Notes under the pieces: model-generated
The model's database searches: none
Seen by the model: the letters and a program-made list of their open reading frames with translations, nothing else
What the model was told of the DNA's origin: nothing
Shown here: in pieces, positions 7,499 to 17,140 of the stretch
How the letters are laid out: every line of letters begins with the position of its first letter
How positions within the stretch are numbered: the stretch's first letter is position 1
Assembly (NCBI GenBank): GCA_018260475.1
Contig: JAGLBA010000001.1
Coordinates: 186,001-250,000, forward strand
Origin: Chryseobacterium sp.
GTDB taxonomy: Bacteria; Bacteroidota; Bacteroidia; Flavobacteriales; Weeksellaceae
Length of the DNA stretch: 64,000 bases
Reading direction: 5' to 3'
Program-made: the position numbers and the translations under genes

Positions 7499-8347
7499 AT
7501 GTTTCTTACCGAATGTCCGCGAGATGCCATGCAGGGTTGGGGCGAATTTATCCCAACTCAACAGAAAATTGATTATATCAATTCATTAATGGCTGTGAAT
7601 TATGATATTTTAGATTGCGGCAGTTTCGTTTCCCCAAAAGCCATTCCTCAAATGGCGGATACGGCGGAGGTAATAGACCATATCGATAAAAGTACTTCCA
7701 AGACAAAACTCTCCGTGATTGTTGCCAATATCAGCGGTGCGGAACACGCCTTGAAACACGAGAAAGTGGACATTCTGGGCTTCCCGTTTTCGATTTCCGA
7801 AACTTTTCAATTTAGAAATACCAATAAAACGCAGGAACAGGCATTCGACCAAATTATAGAGATTTTTGAGCTCACAAATAGTGCAGAAAAGACTCTAAAC
7901 ATCTATTTTTCCATGGCTTTCGGGAACCCGTACGGGGAAATGTGGAAGGCCGAAGATGTCGATTTTTGGGCAAAAAGGTTTAGCGAATTGGGAATTAAAA
8001 ACATTTTGCTATCCGATACCACCGGAACCGGCACTCTGGCGCAAATCGAGCAGCTTTTCCGAGAAATTCCTGCGAAATATCCAGGCGTAGATTTCGGGGC
8101 ACACTTCCATAACCGATACGAAGATTCTTATTCTAAACTAAAAGCGGCCTACGATCAAGGTTGTCGCAGGTTTGATTCTGCTATAAAAGGGATTGGCGGT
8201 TGCCCCATGGCAAAGGATGAACTGATTGGCAATATGCCGACAGAGCAAGTCATCAACTTTATGGCGCATGAGAAAATAGAGCATTCTTTGAATTTGCTCA
8301 ACTTCGAAAGCGCATGGAACAAGGCGAAAGATATTTTTCATTTTTGA
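7499..8347 (+). CDS. mvaB: Hydroxymethylglutaryl-CoA lyase
   Basis: The enzyme cleaves HMG-CoA to acetoacetate and acetyl-CoA, usually in leucine degradation. The 282-residue TIM-barrel protein shows ECPRDAMQGW at the start (substrate and metal-binding Arg-Asp), FGSFVSPK-like CGSFVSPKAIPQMADT near residue 41, LSDTTGTG near 167, the metal ligands HFHN near 203, and the catalytic-Cys loop GIGGCPMAKDELIGN near 231. All match HMG-CoA lyase rather than homocitrate synthase. It starts almost directly at the conserved ECPRD, slightly shorter at the N-terminus than many homologues. It has its own promoter. Confidence 0.93.
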   Translation: MFLTECPRDAMQGWGEFIPTQQKIDYINSLMAVNYDILDCGSFVSPKAIPQMADTAEVIDHIDKSTSKTKLSVIVANISGAEHALKHEKVDILGFPFSISETFQFRNTNKTQEQAFDQIIEIFELTNSAEKTLNIYFSMAFGNPYGEMWKAEDVDFWAKRFSELGIKNILLSDTTGTGTLAQIEQLFREIPAKYPGVDFGAHFHNRYEDSYSKLKAAYDQGCRRFDSAIKGIGGCPMAKDELIGNMPTEQVINFMAHEKIEHSLNLLNFESAWNKAKDIFHF

Positions 8348-8489
8348 AATTTTTAAACCTATATGGGTATTGTTATTTATGTCTGAATAATTAAGAAAAT
8401 TCCCGCGTATTCTTATTATAATGACTTCCTATAAAGTATACAAATCATTAGCCCAAGAATGAAATTCCGCAACATTTAAAATAGATTTT

Positions 8490-9185
8490 ATGAAAACTAT
8501 AGGTATGATAGGTGGCATGAGTTGGGAGTCCTCTCTCGAATATTATCGTATTATAAATGAAAAAACTAGAGAAAAGTTAGGAGCTTTGCATTCCGCAAAA
8601 AGCTTAATGTATTCGGTCGATTTTGAAGAAATAAAAAACTTACAGTATTGTGGAAACTGGAAAGAAGCAACGAAAATAATGATAGAAGCGGCACAAAGGT
8701 TAGAAAAGGGCGGCGCTGACTTTGTTATTATTTGCACTAATACGATGCATAAAATGGCAGAATCGGTTCAGAATAGCATAGGAATACCTTTATTACATAT
8801 TGCAGATGCAACCGCCGAAAGAATTAAATCTCAAGGTTTAAAAAAAATAGGTCTATTGGGAACAAAGTTTACAATGGAAGAGGACTTTTATAAGGAACGA
8901 CTCATCCACAAACACGGATTAGAAGTAATCATACCAAGCCCCCCAGACAGACAAATTATCCATGATATTATCTACGATGAGCTTTGTCTCGGCAAGATAA
9001 ATCATCCTTCGAAAGTTCAATATATCCAAATTATAAATAAACTAGTGGATAGAGGGTCAGAAGCCGTAATTTTAGGATGCACGGAAATCACTCTATTATT
9101 AAATCAAGAAGATGTGAATGTATTGCTGTTTGATACTACAAAAATTCATGCAGAAACTGCTGTTGAAATCTCCTTAACTAAATAA
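8490..9185 (+). CDS. Aspartate/glutamate racemase family protein
   Basis: This 231-residue protein begins MKTIGMIGGMSWESSLEYY, the signature of the YgeA/aspartate racemase family. Both catalytic cysteines are visible: CTNTMHKMA near residue 82 and LGCTEITLL near residue 192. Such cofactor-independent enzymes interconvert L- and D-amino acids; substrate specificity cannot be deduced. It is not in an operon: 142 bases separate it from the lyase gene and a structured repeat element follows. Its codons are more AT-rich (ATA, AAA, TTA) than those of nearby genes, which may hint at a different history. Confidence 0.85.
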   Translation: MKTIGMIGGMSWESSLEYYRIINEKTREKLGALHSAKSLMYSVDFEEIKNLQYCGNWKEATKIMIEAAQRLEKGGADFVIICTNTMHKMAESVQNSIGIPLLHIADATAERIKSQGLKKIGLLGTKFTMEEDFYKERLIHKHGLEVIIPSPPDRQIIHDIIYDELCLGKINHPSKVQYIQIINKLVDRGSEAVILGCTEITLLLNQEDVNVLLFDTTKIHAETAVEISLTK

Positions 9186-9245
9186 GTTTTATATCGCACT
9201 GTCCTTGTTGATGGCGAAAAAGGGTTTTATAATCAACCATTATCA

Positions 9246-9401
9246 CACCGCTGCGTGAGGGATGGTAAGGGTGCGACCGAAAGGGAGCAGTGCAAAGCAC
9301 CGTAGCGAAGCGAAGCCCTGAACAGCCCGACCCGAAAGAGGGAACGGAGGCCGCGGCGCCGAAGGCGCCGCGGCCAAAGTGACCGAAAGAGGGACACGTC
9401 A
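9246..9401. repeat. GC-rich structured intergenic element with perfect 12-bp hairpin
   Basis: A block of about 155 bases, far richer in GC than its flanks, starts with GCGTGAGGGATGG and ends at GACCGAAAGAGGGACACGTC. It contains a perfect hairpin, with stem GGCCGCGGCGCC at 9349-9360, loop GAA, and complementary stem at 9364-9375. It also has a smaller palindrome GTGCAAAGCAC (about 9289-9299) and repeated GACCGAAAG / CCCGAAAG words. Any frames across it are low-complexity. It looks like a dispersed intergenic element of the kind common in Chryseobacterium relatives, but only one copy is visible here. Confidence 0.55.
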
Positions 9402-9428
9402 TAAATTTCAAAGCATAAAATATTTAAC

Positions 9429-10265
9429 ATGAAACTCCAACACTCCCCGATGATCAGCATAGAAGAATTAAAAAAACTTTTGCTTTCTAACAATATAATC
9501 ATCCTCGATGCGCGCGCGGGGAAATATGCCGAGGAGCAATATCTCAAAAAGCACCTCAAAGGAGCGCGTTTTATCGACCTTGAAAAAGATCTGGCAAATG
9601 TCCCTGCAGATGCTTCCAAAGGCGGGCGACACCCTTTGCCGGACTTGTTTGATTTCGCGAAAACCCTTTCGGATTTAGGCATTGCGGAGGACACCCCAAT
9701 TGTCATTTATGATGATAAAAATGGCGCCAATGCCGCTGCAAGATGCTGGTGGATGCTGCGTGCCTTCGGAATTGTAAATGCGCAGGTACTGGATGGTGGA
9801 TTTCAATTGGCTGAGGAAGGGGGTTTGGAAATGTCCTCAGGAGAAGAACATATCCATTCTTCGGTGGTGAAAATTCCGGGAGAATGGCAATGGAAGACGG
9901 CTACAATACAAGAAGTTGAGCAAAAATTGGCGAACCAAACTGCGACCGTTATAGATGTCCGGGATGCCTACCGATACAATGGCGAATCTGAACCGATCGA
10001 CCCTGTGGCCGGGCATATCCCGGGAGCTATCAATATTCCCTTTACTAAAAACCTTGACGAAAACGGACTATTTTTAAGTCCAGAAAAACTGAAAGAACTA
10101 TATTCTTCTTTAGCCAATAAAGAGGTAATCGTCCACTGTGGATCCGGCGTTACGGCGTGCCATACGATTTTAGCAATGGCTTCCGCTGGGTTTGAAATCC
10201 CTACGCTCTATATCGGATCCTGGAGCGAATGGTGCCGCAGCGGTAGGGAAGTTGCCTTGTCTTAA
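9429..10265 (+). CDS. Thiosulfate/3-mercaptopyruvate sulfurtransferase (two rhodanese domains)
   Basis: The 278 residues contain two rhodanese domains. The N-terminal domain (residues about 8-125) contains ILDARAGKYAE and the inter-domain feature LDGGFQLAEEGG. The C-terminal domain (about 150-275) contains VIDVRDAYRYNGESEPIDPVAGHIPGA and the active-site loop VHCGSGVTACH with the catalytic Cys. The loop CGSGVTAC is closer to the mercaptopyruvate type than to the thiosulfate type. The enzyme moves sulfur to cyanide or thiols in the cytoplasm. Its start lies 27 bases after the GC-rich element. It converges with cstA through a shared terminator. Confidence 0.9.
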   Translation: MKLQHSPMISIEELKKLLLSNNIIILDARAGKYAEEQYLKKHLKGARFIDLEKDLANVPADASKGGRHPLPDLFDFAKTLSDLGIAEDTPIVIYDDKNGANAAARCWWMLRAFGIVNAQVLDGGFQLAEEGGLEMSSGEEHIHSSVVKIPGEWQWKTATIQEVEQKLANQTATVIDVRDAYRYNGESEPIDPVAGHIPGAINIPFTKNLDENGLFLSPEKLKELYSSLANKEVIVHCGSGVTACHTILAMASAGFEIPTLYIGSWSEWCRSGREVALS

Positions 10266-10280
10266 TTTTTTATTTAAATA

Positions 10281-10317
10281 AAAAAAACGCAAAATCAAGA
10301 CTGTTTTTGCGTTTTTT
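10281..10317. terminator. Bidirectional terminator between the sulfurtransferase gene and cstA
   Basis: AAAAAACGCAAAA (10282-10294) pairs with TTTTTGCGTTTTTT (10304-10317) around a short loop, giving A/T tails for both strands. It lies between two converging genes. Confidence 0.75.
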
Positions 10318-10334
10318 GGAGGCGGATGGACAAA

Positions 10335-12176
10335 TTATCTTTCTACCAATTCTTTCACTGGTTCGCCGTAGTAATCTATTTTTGTAGCGTTGATTTTCAT
10401 TAAATGATACCATTTTCTGAACGCTCCGATAAATACAAGTAGCATCAATACCATTGCGATAATAGCCAAGGTTGCCAGCAGGTATTGCTCTTTTGGAAGA
10501 TAGATGTTGGCCACCTGCACATAGCCCGCCCAAAAGGTGATTATCGCCATAAAAACTCCTGGTATTGCTGAGCATAGTGCGTATTTGCCTCTGTTCATTC
10601 TGATGAGCATAGTTGTGCAAACGATTAGTCCACAGGCGGCAAGCAACTGGTTACTGATTCCGAAAAGCGGCCAAATACTGCTCACATTTCCGGTATACAC
10701 AAGATAGCCCCAAGCAAAAGTGAAGATTAAACTACTGATAATAATCCCAGGTATCCAGTTTTTATCATTAAATTTAGGTATTACAGATCCGAGCATTTCC
10801 TGTAAGAAGAATCTTCCTACTCTGGTTCCGGCATCTATAGCGGTTAGGATGAATACCGCTTCAAACATGATTGCAAAGTTATACCAATAAGCCATCAACT
10901 GATCCATATAAGGGATTTTGTTGAAAATGTGCGCCATTCCCACAGCAAGGGAAACAGCACCACCTGTTCTTCCATGCAAATCAATACCGATTTTTTCCGA
11001 GAAATAATTAATGTCTACCGCATGCAAATCAGGGTGAGCAGCAAGGAATGCGTCATAGGTATCTTTTGGGGTGTTTATGGCAAAATAATCTCCAGGCATA
11101 AGGGTACACGCAGCAATTAAAGCCATCAATGCGACGAAACCTTCCACGAGCATTGCTCCATAGCCTACAAAAAGTATTTCACGCTCTCTATTCAGCATTT
11201 TTGGGGTAGTTCCTGTTGCAATTACGGCGTGGAATCCTGAGATAGCTCCGCACGCAATTACAATAAAGATAAAGGGTAGTACCGGACCACCGATTACCGG
11301 TCCGCCGCCGTTAATAAATTCAGTTAAAGCCGGCATTTGGATGGTGGGATGGATGATAATCACTCCCACAGCCAGCATAATGATCGTTCCTATCTTTAAA
11401 TAAGTGGAAAGATAATCTCTCGGTACCAGCAATAACCAAACAGGAAGCACAGACGCCAAAAAGCCATATATGGGAACTGCAATGGATATTGATTCTTTGC
11501 TCCACGTAAACATGTTATTCATAGTCTCGTTCTGCATCAAACTATGTCCACCGATAATTCCCGCTATCAAAAGTACACCTCCTAAGATACTTGCGAAAGT
11601 GACAGAGTTTTTCCTGTATCGCATAATCAATCCCATGATAATTGCTATCGGCATGGTAATCAGTACTGTAAATAAAGACCATGATGCCTCATGCATCGCA
11701 TTGATACAAGCTAATGAAAGTCCTGCTAAAGTTAAAATCAAGATGAAAAGTACGGCAAACCCTGCAATGGTTCCCGTAGTTTTTCCGATTTCTTTGGATG
11801 CAATGGTTGCTAAGCTCTGCCCTTTGTGTCTTACGGATGCAAAAAGTACAACCATATCATGTACACCACCGCCCAGTACGCAACCTATCAAAATCCACAT
11901 GGCTCCGGGTAGGTAACCAAATTGTGCGGCCAATACGGGTCCTACGAGAGGACCTGCGGCTGCAATTGCCGCAAAATGATGTCCGAAAAGAACATTTTTG
12001 TTAGTTGGTACATAATCTTTTCCGTCTGCAAACTCCACGGCAGGCGTTGTATGTTTGTCGTCCAAGCGAAGCACTTTATTGGCCAAGAAGAGCCCGTAGA
12101 AACGATATGCAATCGCGAAGATGAGCAATGATGTAAAAATCAACGACAAAGCATTAATTCCATTAAGAGTTTCCAA
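10335..12176 (-). CDS. cstA: Carbon starvation protein CstA, peptide/pyruvate transporter family
   Basis: This 613-residue membrane protein has many transmembrane helices. Typical CstA blocks are GHHFAAIAAAGPLVGPVLAAQFGY at the start, CVLGGGVHDMVVLF, the GFHAVIATGTTPKMLNRE loop near residue 320, and ALDAGTR-like AIDAGTRVGRFFLQEMLG near residue 445. CstA proteins import peptides or pyruvate across the inner membrane. The start codon appears to be TTG (12174-12176), since no ATG precedes the first helix. msrA ends 30 bases upstream and the kinase gene lies before that, suggesting one transcript. Confidence 0.92.
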   Translation of the reverse strand: METLNGINALSLIFTSLLIFAIAYRFYGLFLANKVLRLDDKHTTPAVEFADGKDYVPTNKNVLFGHHFAAIAAAGPLVGPVLAAQFGYLPGAMWILIGCVLGGGVHDMVVLFASVRHKGQSLATIASKEIGKTTGTIAGFAVLFILILTLAGLSLACINAMHEASWSLFTVLITMPIAIIMGLIMRYRKNSVTFASILGGVLLIAGIIGGHSLMQNETMNNMFTWSKESISIAVPIYGFLASVLPVWLLLVPRDYLSTYLKIGTIIMLAVGVIIIHPTIQMPALTEFINGGGPVIGGPVLPFIFIVIACGAISGFHAVIATGTTPKMLNREREILFVGYGAMLVEGFVALMALIAACTLMPGDYFAINTPKDTYDAFLAAHPDLHAVDINYFSEKIGIDLHGRTGGAVSLAVGMAHIFNKIPYMDQLMAYWYNFAIMFEAVFILTAIDAGTRVGRFFLQEMLGSVIPKFNDKNWIPGIIISSLIFTFAWGYLVYTGNVSSIWPLFGISNQLLAACGLIVCTTMLIRMNRGKYALCSAIPGVFMAIITFWAGYVQVANIYLPKEQYLLATLAIIAMVLMLLVFIGAFRKWYHLMKINATKIDYYGEPVKELVER

Positions 12177-12206
12177 AATATTTGAGTTAAATTGTTTTTA
12201 TAAAAT

Positions 12207-12857
12207 CTAATTTTCTTCTTTTAGCATGCCCAGTTCTCCGAAATGCTTTTTAAATTTCGAGATTTTCGGGCCGACTACCGCACTACAATAAGGCTGATTA
12301 GGATTTTGGTTGTAATATCCCTGGTGGTACTGTTCTGCAGGCCAGAATTTTTCAAAAGGGCTGAGCTCCGTCACTACTTTATCGGAATATTTCCCAGAGT
12401 TATTGATGGCTGCAATGGCTTTTTCCACTGCCTGTTTTTCATTTTCATCATTAAAATAAACGACCGAGCGGTATTGCGTACCAATGTCATTTCCTTGGCG
12501 GTTCAGCTGGGTAGGATCGTGCAGGAAGAAAAACACTTCCAAAAGTTGGTTATAGGAAATAATGGAGGGATCGTAGGTGATTTGTACTACCTCAGCATGT
12601 CCGGTTTCCCCGGTGCAGACCTCCTCATAAGTAGGGTTAGGTTTTGCTCCGCCGGAATATCCAGAAATGGCGCTGTGTACGCCTTCCAGCATATTGAAAC
12701 AACTTTCTACGCACCAGAAGCATCCGCCGCCGAATGTGACTTGTTTTAAATTTTCCATATTCATTTTAGGTTGTTTGGGCGTGCTGCGCGGCCTTTGTTC
12801 CTGACCGTTGCAGGTAATCAGGATAATTCCAAACATCAGCAGCCAGAGTTTTTTCAT
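12207..12857 (-). CDS. msrA: Peptide methionine sulfoxide reductase MsrA, lipoprotein form
   Basis: MsrA reduces the S form of methionine sulfoxide in proteins. The catalytic motif GGCFWCVES lies near residue 45, followed by SGYSGG, the YEEVCTGETGHAEVVQITYDP block and QYHQGYY near the C-terminus. The N-terminus MKKLWLLMFGIILITCNGQ is a lipoprotein signal with lipobox LITC. The enzyme is therefore predicted to sit outside the cytoplasm, probably protecting envelope proteins. It has 216 residues. It lies 14 bases after the ROK kinase gene and 30 bases before cstA. Confidence 0.93.
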   Translation of the reverse strand: MKKLWLLMFGIILITCNGQEQRPRSTPKQPKMNMENLKQVTFGGGCFWCVESCFNMLEGVHSAISGYSGGAKPNPTYEEVCTGETGHAEVVQITYDPSIISYNQLLEVFFFLHDPTQLNRQGNDIGTQYRSVVYFNDENEKQAVEKAIAAINNSGKYSDKVVTELSPFEKFWPAEQYHQGYYNQNPNQPYCSAVVGPKISKFKKHFGELGMLKEEN

Positions 12858-12871
12858 AATTAAGATTTATT

Positions 12872-13831
12872 TTACCAAACCAATGCGCTCGCTCCGAGAA
12901 TAGCGGCATCGGCTTCGTCTAGTTCACTGAAAACGAGTTTTACTTTATTTCTAAAAGTTGGGAATAGGTTGCGCTCCATGTGCATTTTTGCCGGTTTCAT
13001 AATAAAATCACCGGCTTTGATCACTCCGCCAAATAATAAAATGGCTTCTGGCGAAGAGAACATGACGAAATTAGCGAAAGCCTCACCCAGTTTCTGTCCT
13101 GTGTAGCGGAACACCTCGATGGCTGTAGCGTCGCCTTTTACTGCGCATTCGTGTACCGTTTTAGCATTGATGTCTTCCTCGGCATACTTGTTCAGCATAG
13201 AATCGGGAAATTCTGCGCGCATTTTTTTTGCGGTAATGGTAATGCCCGTCGCCGATGCATAAGCCTCCAAAGTCCCTTCGGAACCAGTGTTCCAGTGTTT
13301 TCTGCCTCCAGGTTTTATAATGGTATGCCCAAGTTCTCCGGCGAAGCCGTCATGACCGTAAATCAACTTGCCACCGGATACGATTCCGCTTCCCACGCCT
13401 GTTCCAAGGGTAATCATGATGAAATCCTTCATCCCCCGCGCAGCGCCAAATAGCATTTCGCCGTAAGCTGCAGCATTGGCATCATTGGTCATTTTGCAAG
13501 CCACCCCAAATTTTTCGGAGATCATTTGCCCGAAAGGAATAATGCCTTTCCACGGGAGGTTGGCGGCATTTTCTATGGTGCCGGTGTAGTAGTTGGCATT
13601 GGGCGCACCGATGCCGATACCCTCCAAAACATGGTCTTGAGAATACATACCTACTACCAGAGATAGTGTCTCGTACAAGGCATGTACAAAGGTCTCGGGG
13701 CTTTCCGTCACTGTTTTCATCGATCCTTTTGCAAGGATTTGCCCGCGATGGTTTACCAGTCCATACTTTGTATTGGTGCCACCGATATCGATCCCGAGGG
13801 CAATTTGCTTAGAAAGATCAACAACTGCCAT
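12872..13831 (-). CDS. ROK-family sugar kinase (glucokinase-like)
   Basis: This 319-residue kinase of the ROK family has phosphate-binding IALGIDIGGTNTKYGLV at residues 10-26, ITLGTGVGSGIVSGGKL near 140 and GELGHTIIKPGG near 165. The last motif is the ROK signature with its zinc-binding His. The cysteine cluster C-x-C-G-x2-G-C that normally follows is missing; the stretch reads GRKHWNTGSEGTLEAYAS. Catalytic Asp (TNDANAAAYGE) is kept, so it is probably active, with glucose or a related hexose as likely substrate. It is first of a kinase-msrA-cstA group. Confidence 0.85.
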   Translation of the reverse strand: MAVVDLSKQIALGIDIGGTNTKYGLVNHRGQILAKGSMKTVTESPETFVHALYETLSLVVGMYSQDHVLEGIGIGAPNANYYTGTIENAANLPWKGIIPFGQMISEKFGVACKMTNDANAAAYGEMLFGAARGMKDFIMITLGTGVGSGIVSGGKLIYGHDGFAGELGHTIIKPGGRKHWNTGSEGTLEAYASATGITITAKKMRAEFPDSMLNKYAEEDINAKTVHECAVKGDATAIEVFRYTGQKLGEAFANFVMFSSPEAILLFGGVIKAGDFIMKPAKMHMERNLFPTFRNKVKLVFSELDEADAAILGASALVW

Positions 13832-13948
13832 AGTCCTGTATTTTTTAGACTTTAAATATAGTAAAAATTTATGTTTTACAAAGATTTAATTTGTCTTAAA
13901 AAAGCAGAACATTTCTGAGGTATGTTATCATTTATTGATGTTAAAGTT

Positions 13949-16900
13949 CTACGCAGGAATTTCACCTTTATACAGGAAAGAAATGGTTTCCCTATTCACT
14001 TTATCTACCATTTCGCTGAATAGGTAGAAGGATTCCTGTTTGTAGATAATAAGTGGATCTTTCTGCTCATAAACGGCACCTTGGGAAGAGCGTCGTAGAT
14101 CATCCATCTCGCGGAGGTGGTTTTTCCAGTTTTCATCGATGATGGAGAGCGATACATTTTTCTCAAAATCATTGATGAGGCTTTCGCAACGCGTGTCGTA
14201 GGCTTCTTTCAGATCGGTTACGATGGTCATGGTTTTATGTCCGTCGGTAAACGGCACCTGTATCATTTTGAACATATTACCTTGGTTTTGGTACACATTT
14301 TCGATGATTGGGAACGCCTTTTCCTTCAAGAGTTGCAGTCTCAAGCGGTAGTCTTCCTGTGCTGCTTGGAACACGATATTCGTAAGTTCTGGCACTTGCT
14401 TAGATTTGAATTCTGCCTCCGAAACCGGGGAATCCATTGTAAAATTACGGATGATATCATATTCAAATTCCTTGAAGTCGCCCAGGTTTTTACCTTGCGT
14501 AACGATAGATTGGGAAACATCAAAAATCATATTCGAAATGTCGTACTTTAAGTGATCGCCGAAGAGGGCATTTCTTCTTCTTTTGTAGATGACATCGCGC
14601 TGCTTGTTCATTACATCATCGTATTCCAATAGTCTTTTACGGATTCCGAAGTTGTTTTCCTCCACTTTTTTTTGCGCTCTCTCGATAGATTTTGTAATCA
14701 TGGAATGCTGGATGACTTCGCCCTCCTTGTGTCCCATTTTGTCCATCATTTTTGCGATTCTTTCGGAACCAAAAAGACGCATCAAGTTATCTTCCAAGGA
14801 TACATAGAATTGGGAACTTCCCGGGTCGCCCTGTCTTCCTGCACGACCGCGAAGTTGTCTATCTACACGGCGGGAATCGTGGCGCTCTGTCCCGATGATG
14901 GCAAGTCCGCCATTTTGTTTCACCTCGCCTTGTAATTTAATGTCTGTACCACGCCCAGCCATGTTGGTAGCAATGGTTACAGCACCCGGCTTACCGGCAC
15001 CGGCTACGATTTCGGCTTCTTTTTTGTGAAGTTTCGCGTTCAGTACTTGGTGTTCTATTTTTCTAAGTTGAAGCGCTCTGGAAAGCAATTGTGAGATTTC
15101 TACGGAAGTCGTACCCACCAAAACCGGGCGTCCTGCTGCAGTTAATCTTTCGATTTCCTCGATAACGGCGTTGTATTTCTCACGGTTGGTTTTGTAAACT
15201 AAATCCTGTCTGTCGTCCCTCACGATTGGTCGGTTGGTTGGGATTACCACAACATCCAGTTTATAAATTTCCCAAAGTTCTCCTGCTTCGGTTTCCGCCG
15301 TTCCCGTCATCCCTGCGAGTTTTTTGTACATGCGGAAGTAGTTTTGAAGCGTCACGGTTGCAAAGGTTTGCGTAGCGGCTTCAATTTTTACATTCTCCTT
15401 AGCCTCAATTGCTTGGTGAAGACCATCGGAATAGCGGCGACCTTCCATAATACGGCCCGTTTGCTCATCCACGATCTTCACTTCCCCATCTATAACCACA
15501 TACTCGTCATCTTTTTCAAACAAAGTATAAGCCTTCAAAAGTTGGTTCAAAGTATGTACGCGTTCGGATTTTTCGGCAAAATCCGCGAAGAGTCTTTCTT
15601 TTTGTTCAAATTCCTCTTCTTTAGAAAGGTTTTTAGCTTCCAATTCGGCGATTTCGGTTCCGATGTCTTGTAGAACGAAGAAATCCTTGTCGGCATTACC
15701 AGCGGACATGTATTCCACACCTTTATCAGTAAGATCTACTTGGTTATTCTTTTCATCAATCACGAAATATAGATCCTTATCCACGATGGGCATATCGCGA
15801 TTATTGTCCTGCATATATTGCGCTTCTACCTTTTGCAGAAGGGCTTTGTTTCCACTTTCGGAAAGGAATTTTATTAGTTGGCGGTTCTTTGGAAGACCTC
15901 GATAAGCCTGAAGTAATTTGAAAGAGCCCTCTTTGGTATTACCGTTGGCGATGAGTTTTTTGGCTTCGTTGAAAATAGCGGTTACGGTTTTCTTTTGAAT
16001 CTCTACAATTCTATCTACGGAAGGCTTCAGCACATCAAATTCTTGGCGATCGCCCTGTGGCACGGGCCCGGAGATGATGAGTGGGGTACGGGCGTCATCT
16101 ACCAATACGGAATCCACCTCATCTACGATGGCGAAGTTTTGTTCCCGCTGTACGAGTTCCTCCGGCGTATTCACCATGTTGTCCCGAAGGTAGTCAAAAC
16201 CGAATTCGTTATTGGTTCCGTAGGTAACATCGGAGTTGTAGGCAGCGCGGCGGCCGTCTGAGTTAGGTTGGTGATTATCAATACAATCGATGGTCAAACC
16301 GTGGAATTGGTATAATGGGCCCATCCAAGCGGAGTCCCTTTTTGCCAAATAGTCGTTCACCGTTACTACATGCACCCCGCGACCAGGTAGTGAGTTGAGG
16401 TAGATAGGTAGCGTTCCCACGAGGGTCTTACCTTCCCCGGTTGCCATTTCGGCAATCTTCCCGGAGTGCAAGACCACCCCACCGATGAACTGCGTGTCGT
16501 AGTGAACCATGTCCCACACCACAGGCGTGCCGGCAGCATCCCATCGGTTTTTCCAAACAGCGGTATCGCCTTGGATTTCAACAAAATCTTTATATGAAGC
16601 GAGTTTTCTATCCCAATCGGTTGCCGTTACACGGATTTCTCCGTTTTCAGCCCATCTTCTAGAAGTTTCTTTGATAAGGGCGAAGGCTTCCGGCAATATT
16701 TGCTGAAGAATTTGTTCCTCTACTTCGTAGGAATCCTTATTCAGGGTTTCTATTTTCGTGAAGAGCACCTCCTTCTCATCTACATTGGTAGAGGATTTTA
16801 TCTGCTCCTGTATCTGTTCGATTTGAGTAGTAAGGTGCGCGGTGGCGGCTTTTATTTTTTCCTTAAATTCAGCGGTTTTTTGGCGCAGCCCATCATCGGA

Positions 16901-17020
16901 AAGTTGTGCTATCGCCGGTTCCGCGGCTTTTATTTTTGCAACCACTTTCTTCACTTCTTTCAGGTCGTTGGCGTTTTTGTCACCTAGGAAACCTTTCAGT
17001 ACTTTATTTAAAAAACTCAT
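13949..17020 (-). CDS. secA: Preprotein translocase ATPase subunit SecA
   Basis: SecA drives export of unfolded proteins through SecYEG. The 1023 residues show the N-terminal linker, Walker A MATGEGKT at 192-199, [20 protein letters not shown] near 299, the GMTGTAETE block, [13 protein letters not shown], and the motif VI arginines in [15 protein letters not shown] long insertion at about 330-450 is typical of Bacteroidota SecA. The protein ends with FLYKGEIPA: the usual C-terminal linker and Cys-rich zinc domain that binds SecB and lipids are absent. Reading past the TAG stop shows no such motif within the next few codons. It has its own promoter-like box upstream. Confidence 0.96.
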   Translation of the reverse strand: MSFLNKVLKGFLGDKNANDLKEVKKVVAKIKAAEPAIAQLSDDGLRQKTAEFKEKIKAATAHLTTQIEQIQEQIKSSTNVDEKEVLFTKIETLNKDSYEVEEQILQQILPEAFALIKETSRRWAENGEIRVTATDWDRKLASYKDFVEIQGDTAVWKNRWDAAGTPVVWDMVHYDTQFIGGVVLHSGKIAEMATGEGKTLVGTLPIYLNSLPGRGVHVVTVNDYLAKRDSAWMGPLYQFHGLTIDCIDNHQPNSDGRRAAYNSDVTYGTNNEFGFDYLRDNMVNTPEELVQREQNFAIVDEVDSVLVDDARTPLIISGPVPQGDRQEFDVLKPSVDRIVEIQKKTVTAIFNEAKKLIANGNTKEGSFKLLQAYRGLPKNRQLIKFLSESGNKALLQKVEAQYMQDNNRDMPIVDKDLYFVIDEKNNQVDLTDKGVEYMSAGNADKDFFVLQDIGTEIAELEAKNLSKEEEFEQKERLFADFAEKSERVHTLNQLLKAYTLFEKDDEYVVIDGEVKIVDEQTGRIMEGRRYSDGLHQAIEAKENVKIEAATQTFATVTLQNYFRMYKKLAGMTGTAETEAGELWEIYKLDVVVIPTNRPIVRDDRQDLVYKTNREKYNAVIEEIERLTAAGRPVLVGTTSVEISQLLSRALQLRKIEHQVLNAKLHKKEAEIVAGAGKPGAVTIATNMAGRGTDIKLQGEVKQNGGLAIIGTERHDSRRVDRQLRGRAGRQGDPGSSQFYVSLEDNLMRLFGSERIAKMMDKMGHKEGEVIQHSMITKSIERAQKKVEENNFGIRKRLLEYDDVMNKQRDVIYKRRRNALFGDHLKYDISNMIFDVSQSIVTQGKNLGDFKEFEYDIIRNFTMDSPVSEAEFKSKQVPELTNIVFQAAQEDYRLRLQLLKEKAFPIIENVYQNQGNMFKMIQVPFTDGHKTMTIVTDLKEAYDTRCESLINDFEKNVSLSIIDENWKNHLREMDDLRRSSQGAVYEQKDPLIIYKQESFYLFSEMVDKVNRETISFLYKGEIPA

Positions 17021-17070
17021 AATATTTTAGGCTTTAGGCTTAAAGCAAAACGCAGTAAGCCAACTTGTTT

Positions 17071-17084
17071 AGCACAAATGTGCT
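17071..17084. repeat. Short perfect palindrome upstream of secA
   Basis: AGCACAAATGTGCT is a perfect palindrome (six-base arms, AA centre) in the secA leader, 7 bases downstream of the predicted -7 box. It could be an operator or chance. Confidence 0.3.
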
Positions 17085-17090
17085 TGTCTT

Positions 17091-17098
17091 CAAAGGTA
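17091..17098 (-). promoter_or_regulatory. Putative -7 promoter box for secA
   Basis: The minus strand reads TACCTTTG, matching TAnnTTTG, 71 bases upstream of the secA ATG. This implies a leader of roughly 65 bases. Confidence 0.5.
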
Positions 17099-17140
17099 TA
17101 TGTGTAGGCAGGAAGCGTATCGCCTAGAGCCTACTGTATA

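Noticed and set aside
9233..9706. 157-codon minus-strand frame across the GC-rich element and the rhodanese gene
   Set aside because: It reads through a non-coding structured element and the antisense of a conserved gene; low-complexity composition.
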